Source: Roseateles aquatilis (GTDB taxonomy: Bacteria > Pseudomonadota > Gammaproteobacteria > Burkholderiales > Burkholderiaceae_C). Taken from it: a stretch of 64,000 nt of DNA. The notes under the pieces are model-generated. The model was not told where the DNA came from, did no database searches, and saw only the letters and a program-made list of their open reading frames with translations. Shown piece after piece: positions 43,193 to 51,748 of the stretch (within the stretch, counting starts at the first letter, position 1; the number at the start of each line of letters is the position of its first letter). The translations under genes were made by a program, and so were the position numbers. The stretch is taken from assembly GCF_002205645.1 (NCBI RefSeq), contig NZ_NIOF01000002.1:557657-621656 (forward strand), in the 5' to 3' direction.

Positions 43193-43223
43193 CAACGCCC
43201 GCTTCGCGCGGGCGTTGTCGTTT
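43193..43223 (+). terminator. Terminator of the HU gene
   Basis: CAACGCCCGC (43193-43202) pairs with GCGGGCGTTG (43208-43217) around TTCGC, followed by TCGTTT. Confidence 0.82.
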
Positions 43224-43283
43224 CCGGCATCAGATCCGCGGGGTCGGGACTTGCGGGCCGGGCGGTGCGCCGGCCCGCGCGGC

Positions 43284-44117
43284 TCAGCCCTCGCGGAAGA
43301 ACTTCAGCGCCGCCAGGTCGGGGAAGGCCGTAGGCCGCTTGGCCTGCGCGGCCGCGAAGGCTTCCATCAAGTTCCCGTTCTGCCAGATCGCCGCCTGCAG
43401 CCACCCCATCTGCTGCAGGCTGTCCTTGACGCCGTGGTCGCGCGCGTAGTGGATCGCCTGCTTGCTGCCCCAGACGGCGACGGGCGGCTTCTGCGCGATC
43501 TCGCGCGCGCACTGCAGCGCGGCCTCGACGCAGGCGGCCTGCGTGTCGAAGACCTCGTTGACCAGGCCGACCGCCTGCGCGCGCGACGCGCCCAGGCGCC
43601 GGCCGGTATAGGCCAGTTCCTTGACCAGCCCCAGCGGCATCAGCTTGGGCAACCGCTGCAGCGTGCCCAGGTCGGCCGCCATGCCGATGTTGATCTCCTG
43701 GATGCAGAAAAACGCGTCGGCGGTGGCATGGCGGATGTCGCAGGCGGCCACCAGATCGACGGCACCGCCGATGCAGCCGCCGTGGATCGCGGCGATCGTC
43801 GGCACGCGCAGGTCGTCGAGCCGGTTGAAGGCCTGCTGCATGTCCGCCAGCAGATCGACGATGGCGGCACGGCCTTCCGCGCTGCGGTCGTCGAGCTGGA
43901 TCGCGCCGCTCTTGAAGACCTCCAGCGACATGCCCGCGCTGAAGTGCCTGCCGGTCGACGAGATCACCAGCGCCCGCAGCGTCGGGCTGCGGTGGAGCGC
44001 GTCCAGCACGGTCTCCAGCTCGCGCCACAGCTGCGGAGACATCGTGTTCATCTCCTCCGGGCGGTTCAGCACCAGGTGCGCGACGCCGGCGTCTTCGGCC
44101 AGGGTGAAGCAATCCAT
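43284..44117 (-). CDS. Enoyl-CoA hydratase/isomerase (crotonase) family protein
   Basis: The 277-residue protein has the crotonase fold: the oxyanion-hole strands STGRHFSAGMSLEVF and IHGGCIGGAVDLVAACDIRHA, and the helix-rich PKLMPLGLVKELAYTGRRLGA region. An Asp sits in the QEINIGMAADLG segment where dienoyl-CoA isomerases carry a catalytic carboxylate, which would fit a delta3,5-delta2,4-dienoyl-CoA isomerase-like role. It is cytosolic and probably works in fatty-acid oxidation. An ACGGAGA site precedes the ATG. It is isolated from other lipid genes, so the substrate is not settled. Confidence 0.88.
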   Translation of the reverse strand: MDCFTLAEDAGVAHLVLNRPEEMNTMSPQLWRELETVLDALHRSPTLRALVISSTGRHFSAGMSLEVFKSGAIQLDDRSAEGRAAIVDLLADMQQAFNRLDDLRVPTIAAIHGGCIGGAVDLVAACDIRHATADAFFCIQEINIGMAADLGTLQRLPKLMPLGLVKELAYTGRRLGASRAQAVGLVNEVFDTQAACVEAALQCAREIAQKPPVAVWGSKQAIHYARDHGVKDSLQQMGWLQAAIWQNGNLMEAFAAAQAKRPTAFPDLAALKFFREG

Positions 44118-44200
44118 GCGGGTCTCCGTGATCGTGTCGGTGATGGGCGGGGATGCTAGCGGGAAGCCTCCGGACGTCAGTCATGCAGGCGTCACCCGCC

Positions 44201-44270
44201 GGCGGGCAGGGCAGGGGCAGGGCGGGCAGGGGCAGGGCGGGCAGGGGCAGGGGCAGGGGCAGGGCGGTGG
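44201..44270 (+). repeat. G-rich GGGGCAGG repeat tract (G-quadruplex potential)
   Basis: About 70 bp consist of runs of 3-4 G separated by CA or C, in units like GGGCAGGGGCAGGGC repeated several times. Many G-runs of three or more with short loops meet the usual G-quadruplex pattern. Confidence 0.8.
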
Positions 44271-44335
44271 CGCCCGCGCGTGGTGTGCGAATCGCGCGCA
44301 GTCCGCCGGGACGGAGGGAGGTTATTCGTTCAGTT

Positions 44336-44354
44336 GATAATAGTTCGCATTACC
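44336..44354. promoter_or_regulatory. Fur-like box
   Basis: GATAAT-AGTTCG-CATTACCA matches both ends of the 19-bp Fur consensus (GATAAT and CATTA-C) with a divergent centre. Its place before a FecI-type sigma gene supports iron-repressed expression. Confidence 0.55.
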
Positions 44355-44436
44355 ATGCGAACCGTTCGCGCCCCGGCGTCCCAGCGATGCCGGCCGCGAC
44401 GGCAGCCCCAATCTCCCCAGACTACCGCTCCGGTCC

Positions 44437-44940
44437 ATGTCCGCCCAACCCATGACGCATCAGCTGGTGGGCTCGCTTTATGTCGAGCATCACGGCTGGC
44501 TCCAGTCCTTGCTGCGCAGGCAGCTCGGCTGCGCCGTCGATGCGGCGGACCTGGCGCAGGACACCTTCGAGCGATTGCTGAATCGCCGCGAGCAGGTCTC
44601 GTGGCGCGAGCCGCGGGCCTACCTGACGACGATCGCGCGCGGGCTGGTGATCGACCTCTACCGGCGTCGCGACCTGGAGCGCGCCTTCCACGATGCGCTG
44701 CTGGCCAGCCCCGAGCCGCTGGCGCTCAGCGCCGAGGATCGCGCCATCCTGCTGGAGACGCTGCAGGCGGTGGACCAGATGCTGGACGGCTTGCCGCGCG
44801 CCGCGCGCGACGCGTTCCTGATGTCGCAACTGGACGGCCTCACCTATCGCGAGATCGCCGGCGCGTTGCAGGTCACCGAGCGCACCGTCGCCAGCTACAT
44901 GGCCAAGGCCATGACGCGTTGCCTGGCCCTGGCGGCGTGA
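44437..44940 (+). CDS. FecI-type ECF sigma factor
   Basis: The 167-residue protein has sigma-70 region 2 (DAADLAQDTFERLLNR, with the -10-binding WREPRAYLTTIARGLVIDLYRRR) and region 4 (LPRAARDAFLMSQLDGLTYREIAGALQVTERTVASYM). This is the pattern of iron-starvation sigma factors. It directs RNA polymerase to the receptor promoter when FecR relays a signal that siderophore is bound. The stop codon overlaps the FecR GTG (GTGA). A Fur-like box lies upstream. Confidence 0.94.
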   Translation: MSAQPMTHQLVGSLYVEHHGWLQSLLRRQLGCAVDAADLAQDTFERLLNRREQVSWREPRAYLTTIARGLVIDLYRRRDLERAFHDALLASPEPLALSAEDRAILLETLQAVDQMLDGLPRAARDAFLMSQLDGLTYREIAGALQVTERTVASYMAKAMTRCLALAA

Positions 44941-45923
44941 ACGAGGCGGGTGACGCCGCCGGCCTGGACGCCCGCGCGCGGGCCGTCGAGTGGTTCGTGC
45001 TGCTGGCCTCGGGCAACGCCACGGTCGACGACCAGCGCGCCTGGGTGGCCTGGCGCGAGGCGGACCCCGCGCACGAGGCCGAGTGGGCCCGCGTCGATCG
45101 TGTCCAGCAAATGATGGCCGGTGTGCCGGCCGAGCTGGCCTCGCCGGCCTTGCGGCGATCCGGCTCGACACGGCGCCGACAGGTGCTGCGGTCGCTGGGC
45201 ATCGGCGCGATCGCCGGCGCGCTGGGTTACGGCGGCTGGCGCGGCGTCCGGGAGCTCGGCGGCGCGGCCTGGCTGGCCGATGAACGCACCGCGCCCGGCG
45301 AGCAGCGCCAGGTGGCGCTCGAGGACGGCAGCGTGATGACGCTGAACACGGCCACCGCCGTGGATGTCCGATTCGATGCGGCCTGGCGGGCGCTGCGGCT
45401 CCACGAGGGCGAGGTGCTGGTCGAGACCGCGGCCGCGCGCGGCGCGCCGGGCGCGGTCGATGCACGGCCGTTGATCGTCGACACGCGCCTGGGCCGCGTC
45501 AGGGCGCTGGGCACGCGATTCATCCTGCGCCTGGACGAGCACCGGCTCACCGTGGCCGTGCTGCAAAGCGCCGTCGAGACCCGCGACCCGTCCGGCCGGA
45601 CGCTGCGCGTCGAAGCCGGGCAGCAACTCGTCGTCGGTGCCCAGGGGGCCGGTCGCGTCGAGGCGCTGGCCTCCGAGGTCGACGCCTGGACCTACGGCAG
45701 CCTCGTCGTGGACAACGCGCGGCTCATCGATGTGGTCGCCGAGCTGTCGCGGTATCGGCGCGGCCACCTGGGCTGCGATCCGCGGGTGTCCGAGTTGCGC
45801 GTGTCCGGCGCCTTCCCGGTGACCGACGTGGACCGGGCGCTATCGGCGCTGGTCGCCGCGTTGCCCGTGCAGATCGACAGGGTCAACCGCTTCTGGACCA
45901 CGGTGCGGCCGCGCGGGGCATAG
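44937..45923 (+). CDS. FecR-type sigma regulator
   Basis: The 328-residue protein starts at GTG overlapping the sigma stop. It has an N-terminal DUF4880 domain (AVEWFVLLASGNATVDDQ, about 15-55), one transmembrane helix (about 80-97), a FecR beta domain (about 115-215) and a C-terminal STN-contacting domain (LIDVVAELSRYRRGHLGCDPR, about 260-325). The protein spans the inner membrane and passes the receptor's signal to the sigma factor. A 104-bp gap with a candidate ECF promoter separates it from the receptor gene. Confidence 0.94.
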   Translation: MNEAGDAAGLDARARAVEWFVLLASGNATVDDQRAWVAWREADPAHEAEWARVDRVQQMMAGVPAELASPALRRSGSTRRRQVLRSLGIGAIAGALGYGGWRGVRELGGAAWLADERTAPGEQRQVALEDGSVMTLNTATAVDVRFDAAWRALRLHEGEVLVETAAARGAPGAVDARPLIVDTRLGRVRALGTRFILRLDEHRLTVAVLQSAVETRDPSGRTLRVEAGQQLVVGAQGAGRVEALASEVDAWTYGSLVVDNARLIDVVAELSRYRRGHLGCDPRVSELRVSGAFPVTDVDRALSALVAALPVQIDRVNRFWTTVRPRGA

Positions 45924-45936
45924 GTCCGGACATCGC

Positions 45937-45983
45937 CGCGAAAAAAGTTTCGCAGCCGCCTTCATGTTTTGGCGCGTCGTCCG
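45937..45983 (+). promoter_or_regulatory. Candidate FecI-type ECF promoter of the receptor gene
   Basis: CGCGAAAAAAGTTTCGC at 45937-45953 is followed about 25 bp later by GCGTCGTCC, an A-tract plus CGTC arrangement often seen before FecI-dependent receptor genes. Spacing is plausible but unproven. Confidence 0.4.
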
Positions 45984-46027
45984 GCAGACAGGAAGAGAAC
46001 GTCGAAACACCCTGAAGGATTCCTCCG

Positions 46028-48628
46028 ATGACGCCGCGTCCGTCGCACCCGCTTCCCTGGTCGCCCTTGTCGATCCCGTCGACCTCGCCTGCCGGGATCG
46101 CCCGCCGCTCGCCCGTCGGGCTGGCGGTGACCCTGCTGCTGTGCGCCGGCGCCGCGTGGCCGCTGGGCGCCTCTGCCGCGACCGCCGTGCCGACGAGCCC
46201 CGCGGACAGTGCCGGCCTCTCGTCCGCCGCCGAGCGCGAGTACCGCATCGAGCCCGGCCCGCTGTCCGCGGTGCTGGCGCGTTTCGCCGCCGCCTCCGGC
46301 GTGGCGCTGTCCTTCGATCCCGCGTTGACGCGGGAGCTGCGCTCGAGCGGGCTTCAGGGGCGATACACCGTGTCGGGCGGCTTCTCGACCTTGTTGGCGG
46401 GCACCGGCCTGAGCGCGACCGGGAATGCGCAAGGCGTGGTCACGCTGCGGCGCGACGCCGCGGGCACCGCGGCCCCGGCGGTGGACGCATCGGCCACCGG
46501 GACCGCGCGCCGGGAGGTCGACATCACCTTGCCGCAGGTGCGCGTCGTGGCCCGCGCCGCGCCGGCGCCGGAGGAGGCCGATGGGCGCTACCAACCCACG
46601 CCGGACGCCTCCACGCTGCGCACCACCGACTCGATGCTGGACATCCCGCAAGTGGTGAACGTCGTGTCGGCGCAGGTGATCCGTGACCAGCGCCCGCGGT
46701 ATCTGGACGACGCGCTCTACAACGTCAGCGGCATCACGCAGGGCAACACGCTCGCGGGCACGCAGGACACGATCATGAAGCGCGGCTTCGGCGGCAATCG
46801 CGATGGCTCGGTGATGCACAACGGCATGCCGCTGGTGCAGGGCCGGGGCATGAACGCGGCGGCCGAAAGCGTCGAGGTGCTCAAGGGCCCGTCGTCGATG
46901 CTCTACGGCATCATGGATCCGGGCGGCGTGATCAACGTCGTCAGCAAGAAGCCGCGGCTGAAGCAGCACACCAGCGTGTCGGTGATCGGCTCCGCCTATG
47001 CCGGCGGCCGGACCGGCATCGGCGAGACACTGGACACCACCGGCCCGGTCCCGGGCGTGGCGGGCGACCAGGACGGGCAGGGCGGCGAGACAGGCCTGGC
47101 CTACCGCCTCATCGTGGACCAGATCAACGAGGACTACTGGCGCAACTTCGGCACGCACCGCGAGACGCTGATCGCGCCGTCCATCGCCTGGTACGGCCGC
47201 GACACGCAGGCGGTGCTCTGGTACGAGTACCGCAACTACCTCACGCCTTTTGACCGCGGCACGGCGCTGGACCCGGCCACCAAGCAGCCGCTGGCCATCC
47301 CCAAGACCCGCCGCCTGGACGAGCCCTTCAACCAGATGAAGGGCCAGACGCACCTGGGCCAGTTCTCGGTCGACCACAAGCTGGGCGACGGCTGGGCCGC
47401 GCACGTCAACCTCAGCTACAACCGCGAGACCTACGACGCGAATCAGTTGCGCGTGAACGGCGTCAACACGAAGACCGGCACGCTGACGCGCAACAACGAT
47501 GCGACCTGGGGCGCGCTGAGCACCGACAGCTACGGCACCGCCTACGTCGACGGCAAGTTCACCACCGCCGGCCTGACCCACGACGTGCAGGCCGGCGTGG
47601 ACAGCGAGTACCGCCTGATCTATCGCCGCGACCTGCTGCGCCAGGCCACGACGACGACCTTCAGCTACCTGAACCCGGTCTACGGCACCGAGCAGCCGTC
47701 CAGGACCATCTCCGCCAGCGACAGCGATCAGACCGACAAGCTGCACAACCAGTCCGTCTTCCTGCAGGACGCGCTGCGCCTGAACGAGCGCTGGACGCTG
47801 GTCGGCGGGCTGCGGTACCAGCACTGGTCGCAGAACGCGGGGCGCGGCCGGCCCTTCAAGGCCAACACCGACACCACCGGCGACAAGTGGCTGCCGCGCC
47901 TGGGCGTGGTCTACAACGTCACCGATGCGGTGTCGCTGTACGGGAGCTACTCGCAGTCGCTCAAACCGCAGTCGACGATCGCGCCGCTGTCGTCGGGCAC
48001 GGTGATCGACTCGGCGGTGGCGCCGGAGCAGGGCAAGTCGTGGGAGGTCGGCGCGAAGCTGGACCTGCCGGGCCGCGTCACCGGCACGCTCGCGTTCTTC
48101 GACATCAAGAAGCGCAACGTGCTGGTCTCGCAATTCAACGACGCGACCAAACTGACGGACTGGCGCACCGCGGGCGCGGCGCGCTCGCGCGGCGTGGAGC
48201 TGGACGTGGCGGGCCGATTCGCCAAGGACTGGGACGGCATCGCCAGCGTCGCCTACGTCGACGGCAAGACGACCGAGGACCCGCTCTACGCCGGCCTGCG
48301 GCTGTGGAACGTGGCGCGCCAGACGGCGTCGATGTCCGTCGTGCACGACTTCGGGCAGACCGGTCCGGGCCGCCTGCGGCTGGGCGGCGGCGCGCGCTAC
48401 ATCGGCAAGCGCCCCGGCGATTCGGCCAACAGCTTCGAGCTGCCGGCCTACACCGTCGCCGACGCGTTCGCGACCTACGAGACGAAGGCCGCGGGACGCC
48501 CGCTCAAGCTGCAGCTCAACGTCAAGAACCTCTTCGACAAGACCTACTACACCTCCAGCGTCAACATGTACTTCGTCTCGATGGGCGATGCCCGCCAGGT
48601 GTCGCTGATGGCGACGATGGAGTTCTGA
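46028..48628 (+). CDS. TonB-dependent siderophore receptor with signalling (STN) domain
   Basis: The 866-residue protein has a long signal peptide (ending near GASA-A, residue 51), an STN domain (about 70-135, YRIEPGPLSAVLARFAAASG), a plug (about 185-320, with VSAQVIRDQRPRYLDDALYNVSGI and KRGFGGNRDG) and a 22-strand barrel ending in a terminal Phe (LMATMEF). This is the FpvA/FhuE-type of receptor that both imports a ferri-siderophore and signals to FecR. It lies in the FecI-FecR-receptor operon. A secreted protein follows after 1 bp and a PepSY membrane protein next. The siderophore cannot be named. Confidence 0.95.
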   Translation: MTPRPSHPLPWSPLSIPSTSPAGIARRSPVGLAVTLLLCAGAAWPLGASAATAVPTSPADSAGLSSAAEREYRIEPGPLSAVLARFAAASGVALSFDPALTRELRSSGLQGRYTVSGGFSTLLAGTGLSATGNAQGVVTLRRDAAGTAAPAVDASATGTARREVDITLPQVRVVARAAPAPEEADGRYQPTPDASTLRTTDSMLDIPQVVNVVSAQVIRDQRPRYLDDALYNVSGITQGNTLAGTQDTIMKRGFGGNRDGSVMHNGMPLVQGRGMNAAAESVEVLKGPSSMLYGIMDPGGVINVVSKKPRLKQHTSVSVIGSAYAGGRTGIGETLDTTGPVPGVAGDQDGQGGETGLAYRLIVDQINEDYWRNFGTHRETLIAPSIAWYGRDTQAVLWYEYRNYLTPFDRGTALDPATKQPLAIPKTRRLDEPFNQMKGQTHLGQFSVDHKLGDGWAAHVNLSYNRETYDANQLRVNGVNTKTGTLTRNNDATWGALSTDSYGTAYVDGKFTTAGLTHDVQAGVDSEYRLIYRRDLLRQATTTTFSYLNPVYGTEQPSRTISASDSDQTDKLHNQSVFLQDALRLNERWTLVGGLRYQHWSQNAGRGRPFKANTDTTGDKWLPRLGVVYNVTDAVSLYGSYSQSLKPQSTIAPLSSGTVIDSAVAPEQGKSWEVGAKLDLPGRVTGTLAFFDIKKRNVLVSQFNDATKLTDWRTAGAARSRGVELDVAGRFAKDWDGIASVAYVDGKTTEDPLYAGLRLWNVARQTASMSVVHDFGQTGPGRLRLGGGARYIGKRPGDSANSFELPAYTVADAFATYETKAAGRPLKLQLNVKNLFDKTYYTSSVNMYFVSMGDARQVSLMATMEF

Positions 48629-48629
48629 C

Positions 48630-49355
48630 ATGCACGGCACCTGGCAACGAATGGGCACCGCGTGGCGGGCGCTGCTGGCCGCGTCGTGGCTGGGCCTCGG
48701 CCTCGCGGCGTCCGTGAGCGCGGCGCCGCCGGCGGGCGGCGAGCGCGTGATCCTCGTGATCCAGAAGGCCGGTCCCCACCGTGCGGTCGACGACGCCGTG
48801 GCTCGTCACCTGAGCGAGCGCGGCTACGCGGTGCAGGTCGAGGACCAGCAGGCGACGCCGGACGTGGCCGCGGGCGCGGCGCTGGTGGTGATCTCGTCGA
48901 CGGTCTCCGGCAAGGATGTCGATCCCGGATGGCGCCACGTCGCCGTGCCCCTGCTGACCTGGGAGAACGACATCCTGGACGACCTGGCCATGACCGGCAA
49001 GCGCCACGACGTCGACTTCGGCGCGCAGGTCAAGGAGCGCTTCCTGTGGATCGTCAACGCGCCGCATCCGATGGCGGGCGGTCTCGCGGCCGGCGTGGCC
49101 AACGTGTATGTGAAGCAGGCCGGCATGGGCTGGGGCAAGCCCGGGCTGGGCGCGACGACGATCGCGACGATCTACGGCGAGCCCGGTAAGGCGGCGATCT
49201 TTGGTTATGAGAAGGGAGCGACGATGGACTACGAGTCCCTCGCGCCGGCGCGCCGCGTGATGGTGTTCCTGGACAACGACACCTTCGTCAACCTGTCCGA
49301 CAGCGGTCGGACGCTCTTCGACGCGGCAGTCGACTGGGCCTCCGGCCGGCGGTGA
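48630..49355 (+). CDS. Exported protein of the siderophore operon (ThuA/GATase-like fold?)
   Basis: The 241-residue protein has a signal peptide ending near SVSA-A (about residue 30). The mature part alternates hydrophobic beta strands and helices (VILVIQKAGPHRAVDDAVARHL, AALVVISSTVSGKDV, VPLLTWENDILDDLAM, ARRVMVFLDNDTFVNLSDSG), an arrangement like ThuA/glutamine-amidotransferase-type flavodoxin folds. I see no catalytic Cys/His pair to prove an enzyme. It starts 1 bp after the receptor stop and precedes a PepSY protein, so it belongs to the same iron operon and may process ferri-siderophore in the periplasm. That role is inference. Confidence 0.72.
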   Translation: MHGTWQRMGTAWRALLAASWLGLGLAASVSAAPPAGGERVILVIQKAGPHRAVDDAVARHLSERGYAVQVEDQQATPDVAAGAALVVISSTVSGKDVDPGWRHVAVPLLTWENDILDDLAMTGKRHDVDFGAQVKERFLWIVNAPHPMAGGLAAGVANVYVKQAGMGWGKPGLGATTIATIYGEPGKAAIFGYEKGATMDYESLAPARRVMVFLDNDTFVNLSDSGRTLFDAAVDWASGRR

Positions 49356-49473
49356 CGGCCGGCAGGAGGACGGTGCCGATGGCACAGGTGGTGGAGAGGG
49401 CGACGAGGGCGACCATGACGGCAGCGACGAGGACGATGGCAATAGCGACGAGCGTGGCGACGAGGGCGGGGCG
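49354..49473 (+). repeat. Low-complexity GACGAGGGCGAC-type stretch
   Basis: The 120 bp before the PepSY gene consist of near-repeats of GACGAGGGCGACCATGACGGC. Read in the frame of the next gene they would encode an uninterrupted Asp/Glu/Gly-rich acidic stretch leading into its ATG, but no start codon is evident in that frame. Confidence 0.55.
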
Positions 49474-50649
49474 ATGACCGCGCGCAAGTTCTGGACGCAG
49501 TGCCACTGGCTGCTGGGCATCACGGCAGGCTCGTTGCTGCTGCTGATCGGCCTGAGCGGCGCGGTGCTGGCCTTCCGGGAGGAAGTGCTGGACCTGCTCA
49601 ACCCCGGCGGCCGCCACGTGGCCGCGCGCGCGGCGCCGACGGCAACGCCGGACGCGTTCTTGCGGGCGCTGTCGGTGCAACTGCCCCACGAGCGCGTGGG
49701 CACGCTCGCGCTGTACGCCGAGCCCGGCCGCGCGGCGCGGGCCATCCTCGAACCCCGTCGGGGCGAGCGGCGCGGTGACACCGTTTACCTGAACCCCTAT
49801 GACGGCGAGCTGCTGCCGGCGCTCCAGGGCGCGGCGTTCTTCGAGTTCGCCGAGTCGTTGCACCGCTGGCTGCTGCTGCCGCGCGAGCCGGGCCGCATCG
49901 CCGCCGGCGTGCTGGCCATCGGCTTGCTGCTGCTGTCGCTCTCCGGGCTGTACCTGCGTTGGCCGCGCGACTGGAGGCAGGTGGCGGCATGGTGGCATGT
50001 CGATCGCCGGCTCGACGGGCGGGCGCTGTGGCGTCGCCTCCATCTGGTGGCCGGCACGGCCTGCCTGGTGATGTACGTGGCGCTCACGGCCACGGGCCTC
50101 TTCTGGTCCTTCGATGCCGTCCGGGATCCGGTGAGCGCGTGGCTCGGCGAGCCTCGCACGCCGCGCGCGACGGCGCCGAGGCCGACGGCGGTGACGTCTT
50201 CCGACACGTCGGACACCTCCACCCCGAAGCGCGCGCCGGCCCTCGCGAGCGTCGATGTCGCGTGGCGCGCCTTCGAGCGCGCGGCGCAGCCCGGCGGCTG
50301 GAGCGAGGCCATCGTGCGCGTGCCCACGAGCGCCAAGGCATCGATCCTGTTCACGTGGATGGACACGGCACCGGCGCATGAGCGCGCGCGCAATCGCATG
50401 ACGGTGAGGGCCGAGACCGGCGAGATCGCGAAGGATGAGCGCCATGCCGCCAAGCCGCTGGGGGCGCGGGCCCTCGCCGCGGTCTACCCGCTGCACATGG
50501 GCAGCCTGTTCGGCCTGCCCGGACGGATCGTGATGTTCCTCGCGGCGCTGATGCTGCCGGCGTTCACGGTCACCGGCTGGTGGCTTTACCTCGGCCGGCG
50601 GAAGCTGGCCCGGCAGGCCGCCGCGAAGCGCCTGGCCCGGGCGGCTTGA
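49474..50649 (+). CDS. PepSY-associated membrane protein, ferric-reductase-like partner
   Basis: The 391-residue protein has four transmembrane helices: near 12-35 (LLGITAGSLLLLIGLSGAVL), 145-165 (IAAGVLAIGLLLLSLSGLYL), 195-215 and 345-370. PepSY-type periplasmic loops lie between (DAFLRALSVQLPHERVGTLALY; DGELLPALQGAAFFEFAESLHRWLL). PepSY_TM proteins of siderophore operons are proposed to reduce ferric siderophore with a membrane electron source. It is the last gene of the iron operon. Its 3' end overlaps the convergent LysR gene by 80 bp. Confidence 0.9.
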   Translation: MTARKFWTQCHWLLGITAGSLLLLIGLSGAVLAFREEVLDLLNPGGRHVAARAAPTATPDAFLRALSVQLPHERVGTLALYAEPGRAARAILEPRRGERRGDTVYLNPYDGELLPALQGAAFFEFAESLHRWLLLPREPGRIAAGVLAIGLLLLSLSGLYLRWPRDWRQVAAWWHVDRRLDGRALWRRLHLVAGTACLVMYVALTATGLFWSFDAVRDPVSAWLGEPRTPRATAPRPTAVTSSDTSDTSTPKRAPALASVDVAWRAFERAAQPGGWSEAIVRVPTSAKASILFTWMDTAPAHERARNRMTVRAETGEIAKDERHAAKPLGARALAAVYPLHMGSLFGLPGRIVMFLAALMLPAFTVTGWWLYLGRRKLARQAAAKRLARAA

Positions 50650-51580
50650 CGGCCGGCGCGGACGCGCGCCTCTCGAAATCCCTGGCCAGGAAGTCCACGA
50701 AGGCCCGCACCCGGGCCGTGCCCTGGTACCGCTGCGGGTAGACCGCGTAGATGTCGGCGTCGGGCGTGTCGTACTCGGGCAGCACCTGCACCAGCCGACC
50801 GCTGGCCAAGTAGCGCGCGATATCCCATTCGGCGCGCATCAGGATGCCGTGGCCGTCGAGTGCCCAGTTCACCGCGATCTCGCCATCGTTGGTGGTGAGC
50901 TTGCCGCGCGTCTTGACCGCGACCTCCTGCGTCTTTCTGCCGCGCCTCGACGACAGGCGCCACAACCCGTAGGCCTCCTCGCCCTGGCGGATGCCGATGC
51001 AGGCGTGACGGGTCAGGTCCGCGGGGGTCTTGGGCGTGCCGTGTGCCGCCAGGTAGGCCGGCGAGGCGCACAACACGCGACGGTTGGCCGCGATGCGCCG
51101 GGCGATGACACGCGCGTCGGGCGGCGGACCGAAACGGATGCAGACGTCGAAGGCATCGTCGGTCAGCGGCGGCGGGTTGACCGACAGCTGCAACTGCACC
51201 GCCACCTTCGGATGCTCGCGCACGAAGGTCGAGATCAACGGCGCGACGTGGGTCCGGCCGAAGCCCAGCGTCGCGTTGACGCGCAGCAGACCCCCGGCCG
51301 TGACGCGGCTGGCGCCCAGCAGTTCCTGCAGGTCGTCGATGGCGCCGAGGATGCGCCGCGCGTGCTCCAGATAGAGCTCGCCCTCGTGCGTCAGGCTCAT
51401 GCGCCGCGTGGTGCGGGCGAGCAGGGCGGTGCCCAGCCGCGCCTCCATCTGCGACAGATGCTTGCTCACCGCGGCGGTGGTGACGCCCAACTCGCGCGCC
51501 GCGGCACTGAGGCTGCCGGCGCTGCACAGCGTCGAGAAGAAGCCGAGGTCGGCGGGCGAGATCACGGGGGCCGAGGTCAT
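50570..51580 (-). CDS. LysR-type transcriptional regulator
   Basis: The 336-residue regulator has an N-terminal winged HTH (FFSTLCSAGSLSAAARELGVTTAAVSKHLSQME) and a LysR substrate-binding domain (about 90-295). A basic, Pro/Ala-rich tail follows that coincides with the overlap of the PepSY gene's 3' end. It is divergently transcribed from the tartrate dehydrogenase gene, which is the usual LysR arrangement, so it probably controls that gene in response to tartrate or a related acid. Confidence 0.92.
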   Translation of the reverse strand: MTSAPVISPADLGFFSTLCSAGSLSAAARELGVTTAAVSKHLSQMEARLGTALLARTTRRMSLTHEGELYLEHARRILGAIDDLQELLGASRVTAGGLLRVNATLGFGRTHVAPLISTFVREHPKVAVQLQLSVNPPPLTDDAFDVCIRFGPPPDARVIARRIAANRRVLCASPAYLAAHGTPKTPADLTRHACIGIRQGEEAYGLWRLSSRRGRKTQEVAVKTRGKLTTNDGEIAVNWALDGHGILMRAEWDIARYLASGRLVQVLPEYDTPDADIYAVYPQRYQGTARVRAFVDFLARDFERRASAPAVKPPGPGASRRPAGPASAGRGKATSR

Positions 51581-51598
51581 GCGGGTCCTGTCGATTGT

Positions 51599-51630
51599 TG
51601 AATTCAGGTTAAGGACGCCTTGACTTTAAC
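51599..51630. promoter_or_regulatory. Candidate LysR operator
   Basis: The palindrome TGAATTCA (51599-51606) is followed by GTTAAGG-ACG-CCTT and TTAAC (51608-51630) in the gap between the LysR gene and the tartrate dehydrogenase gene. The layout fits the interrupted dyads LysR proteins use. Confidence 0.45.
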
Positions 51631-51748
51631 GGCGGCCGTCCGCTCCGGGCCTGCCTACATTGGACCGATCGGCCCATCGTCCGCGACGTTCGCGTCGCAG
51701 CCTCCCTCGTTCCCCGCTGGGCCCTCGCATCTGATTCAGGAGATCCCC

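Larger units (their letters stand above)
44118..44436 (+). promoter_or_regulatory. Upstream region of the FecI operon
   Basis: The 319 bp hold a G-rich repeat (44201-44270) and a Fur-like box (44336-44354) about 100 bp before the sigma-factor ATG. No gene is seen. Confidence 0.6.

Noticed and set aside
44201..44270. Repeat tract considered as a CRISPR array or VNTR
   Set aside because: Units are only about 6-12 bp with no unique spacers, so it is not a CRISPR array.
49379..49474. Small Ala/Thr-rich frame before the PepSY gene whose stop overlaps its ATG
   Set aside because: It has only low-complexity content from the repeat and no ribosome site; coupling is conceivable but unsupported.
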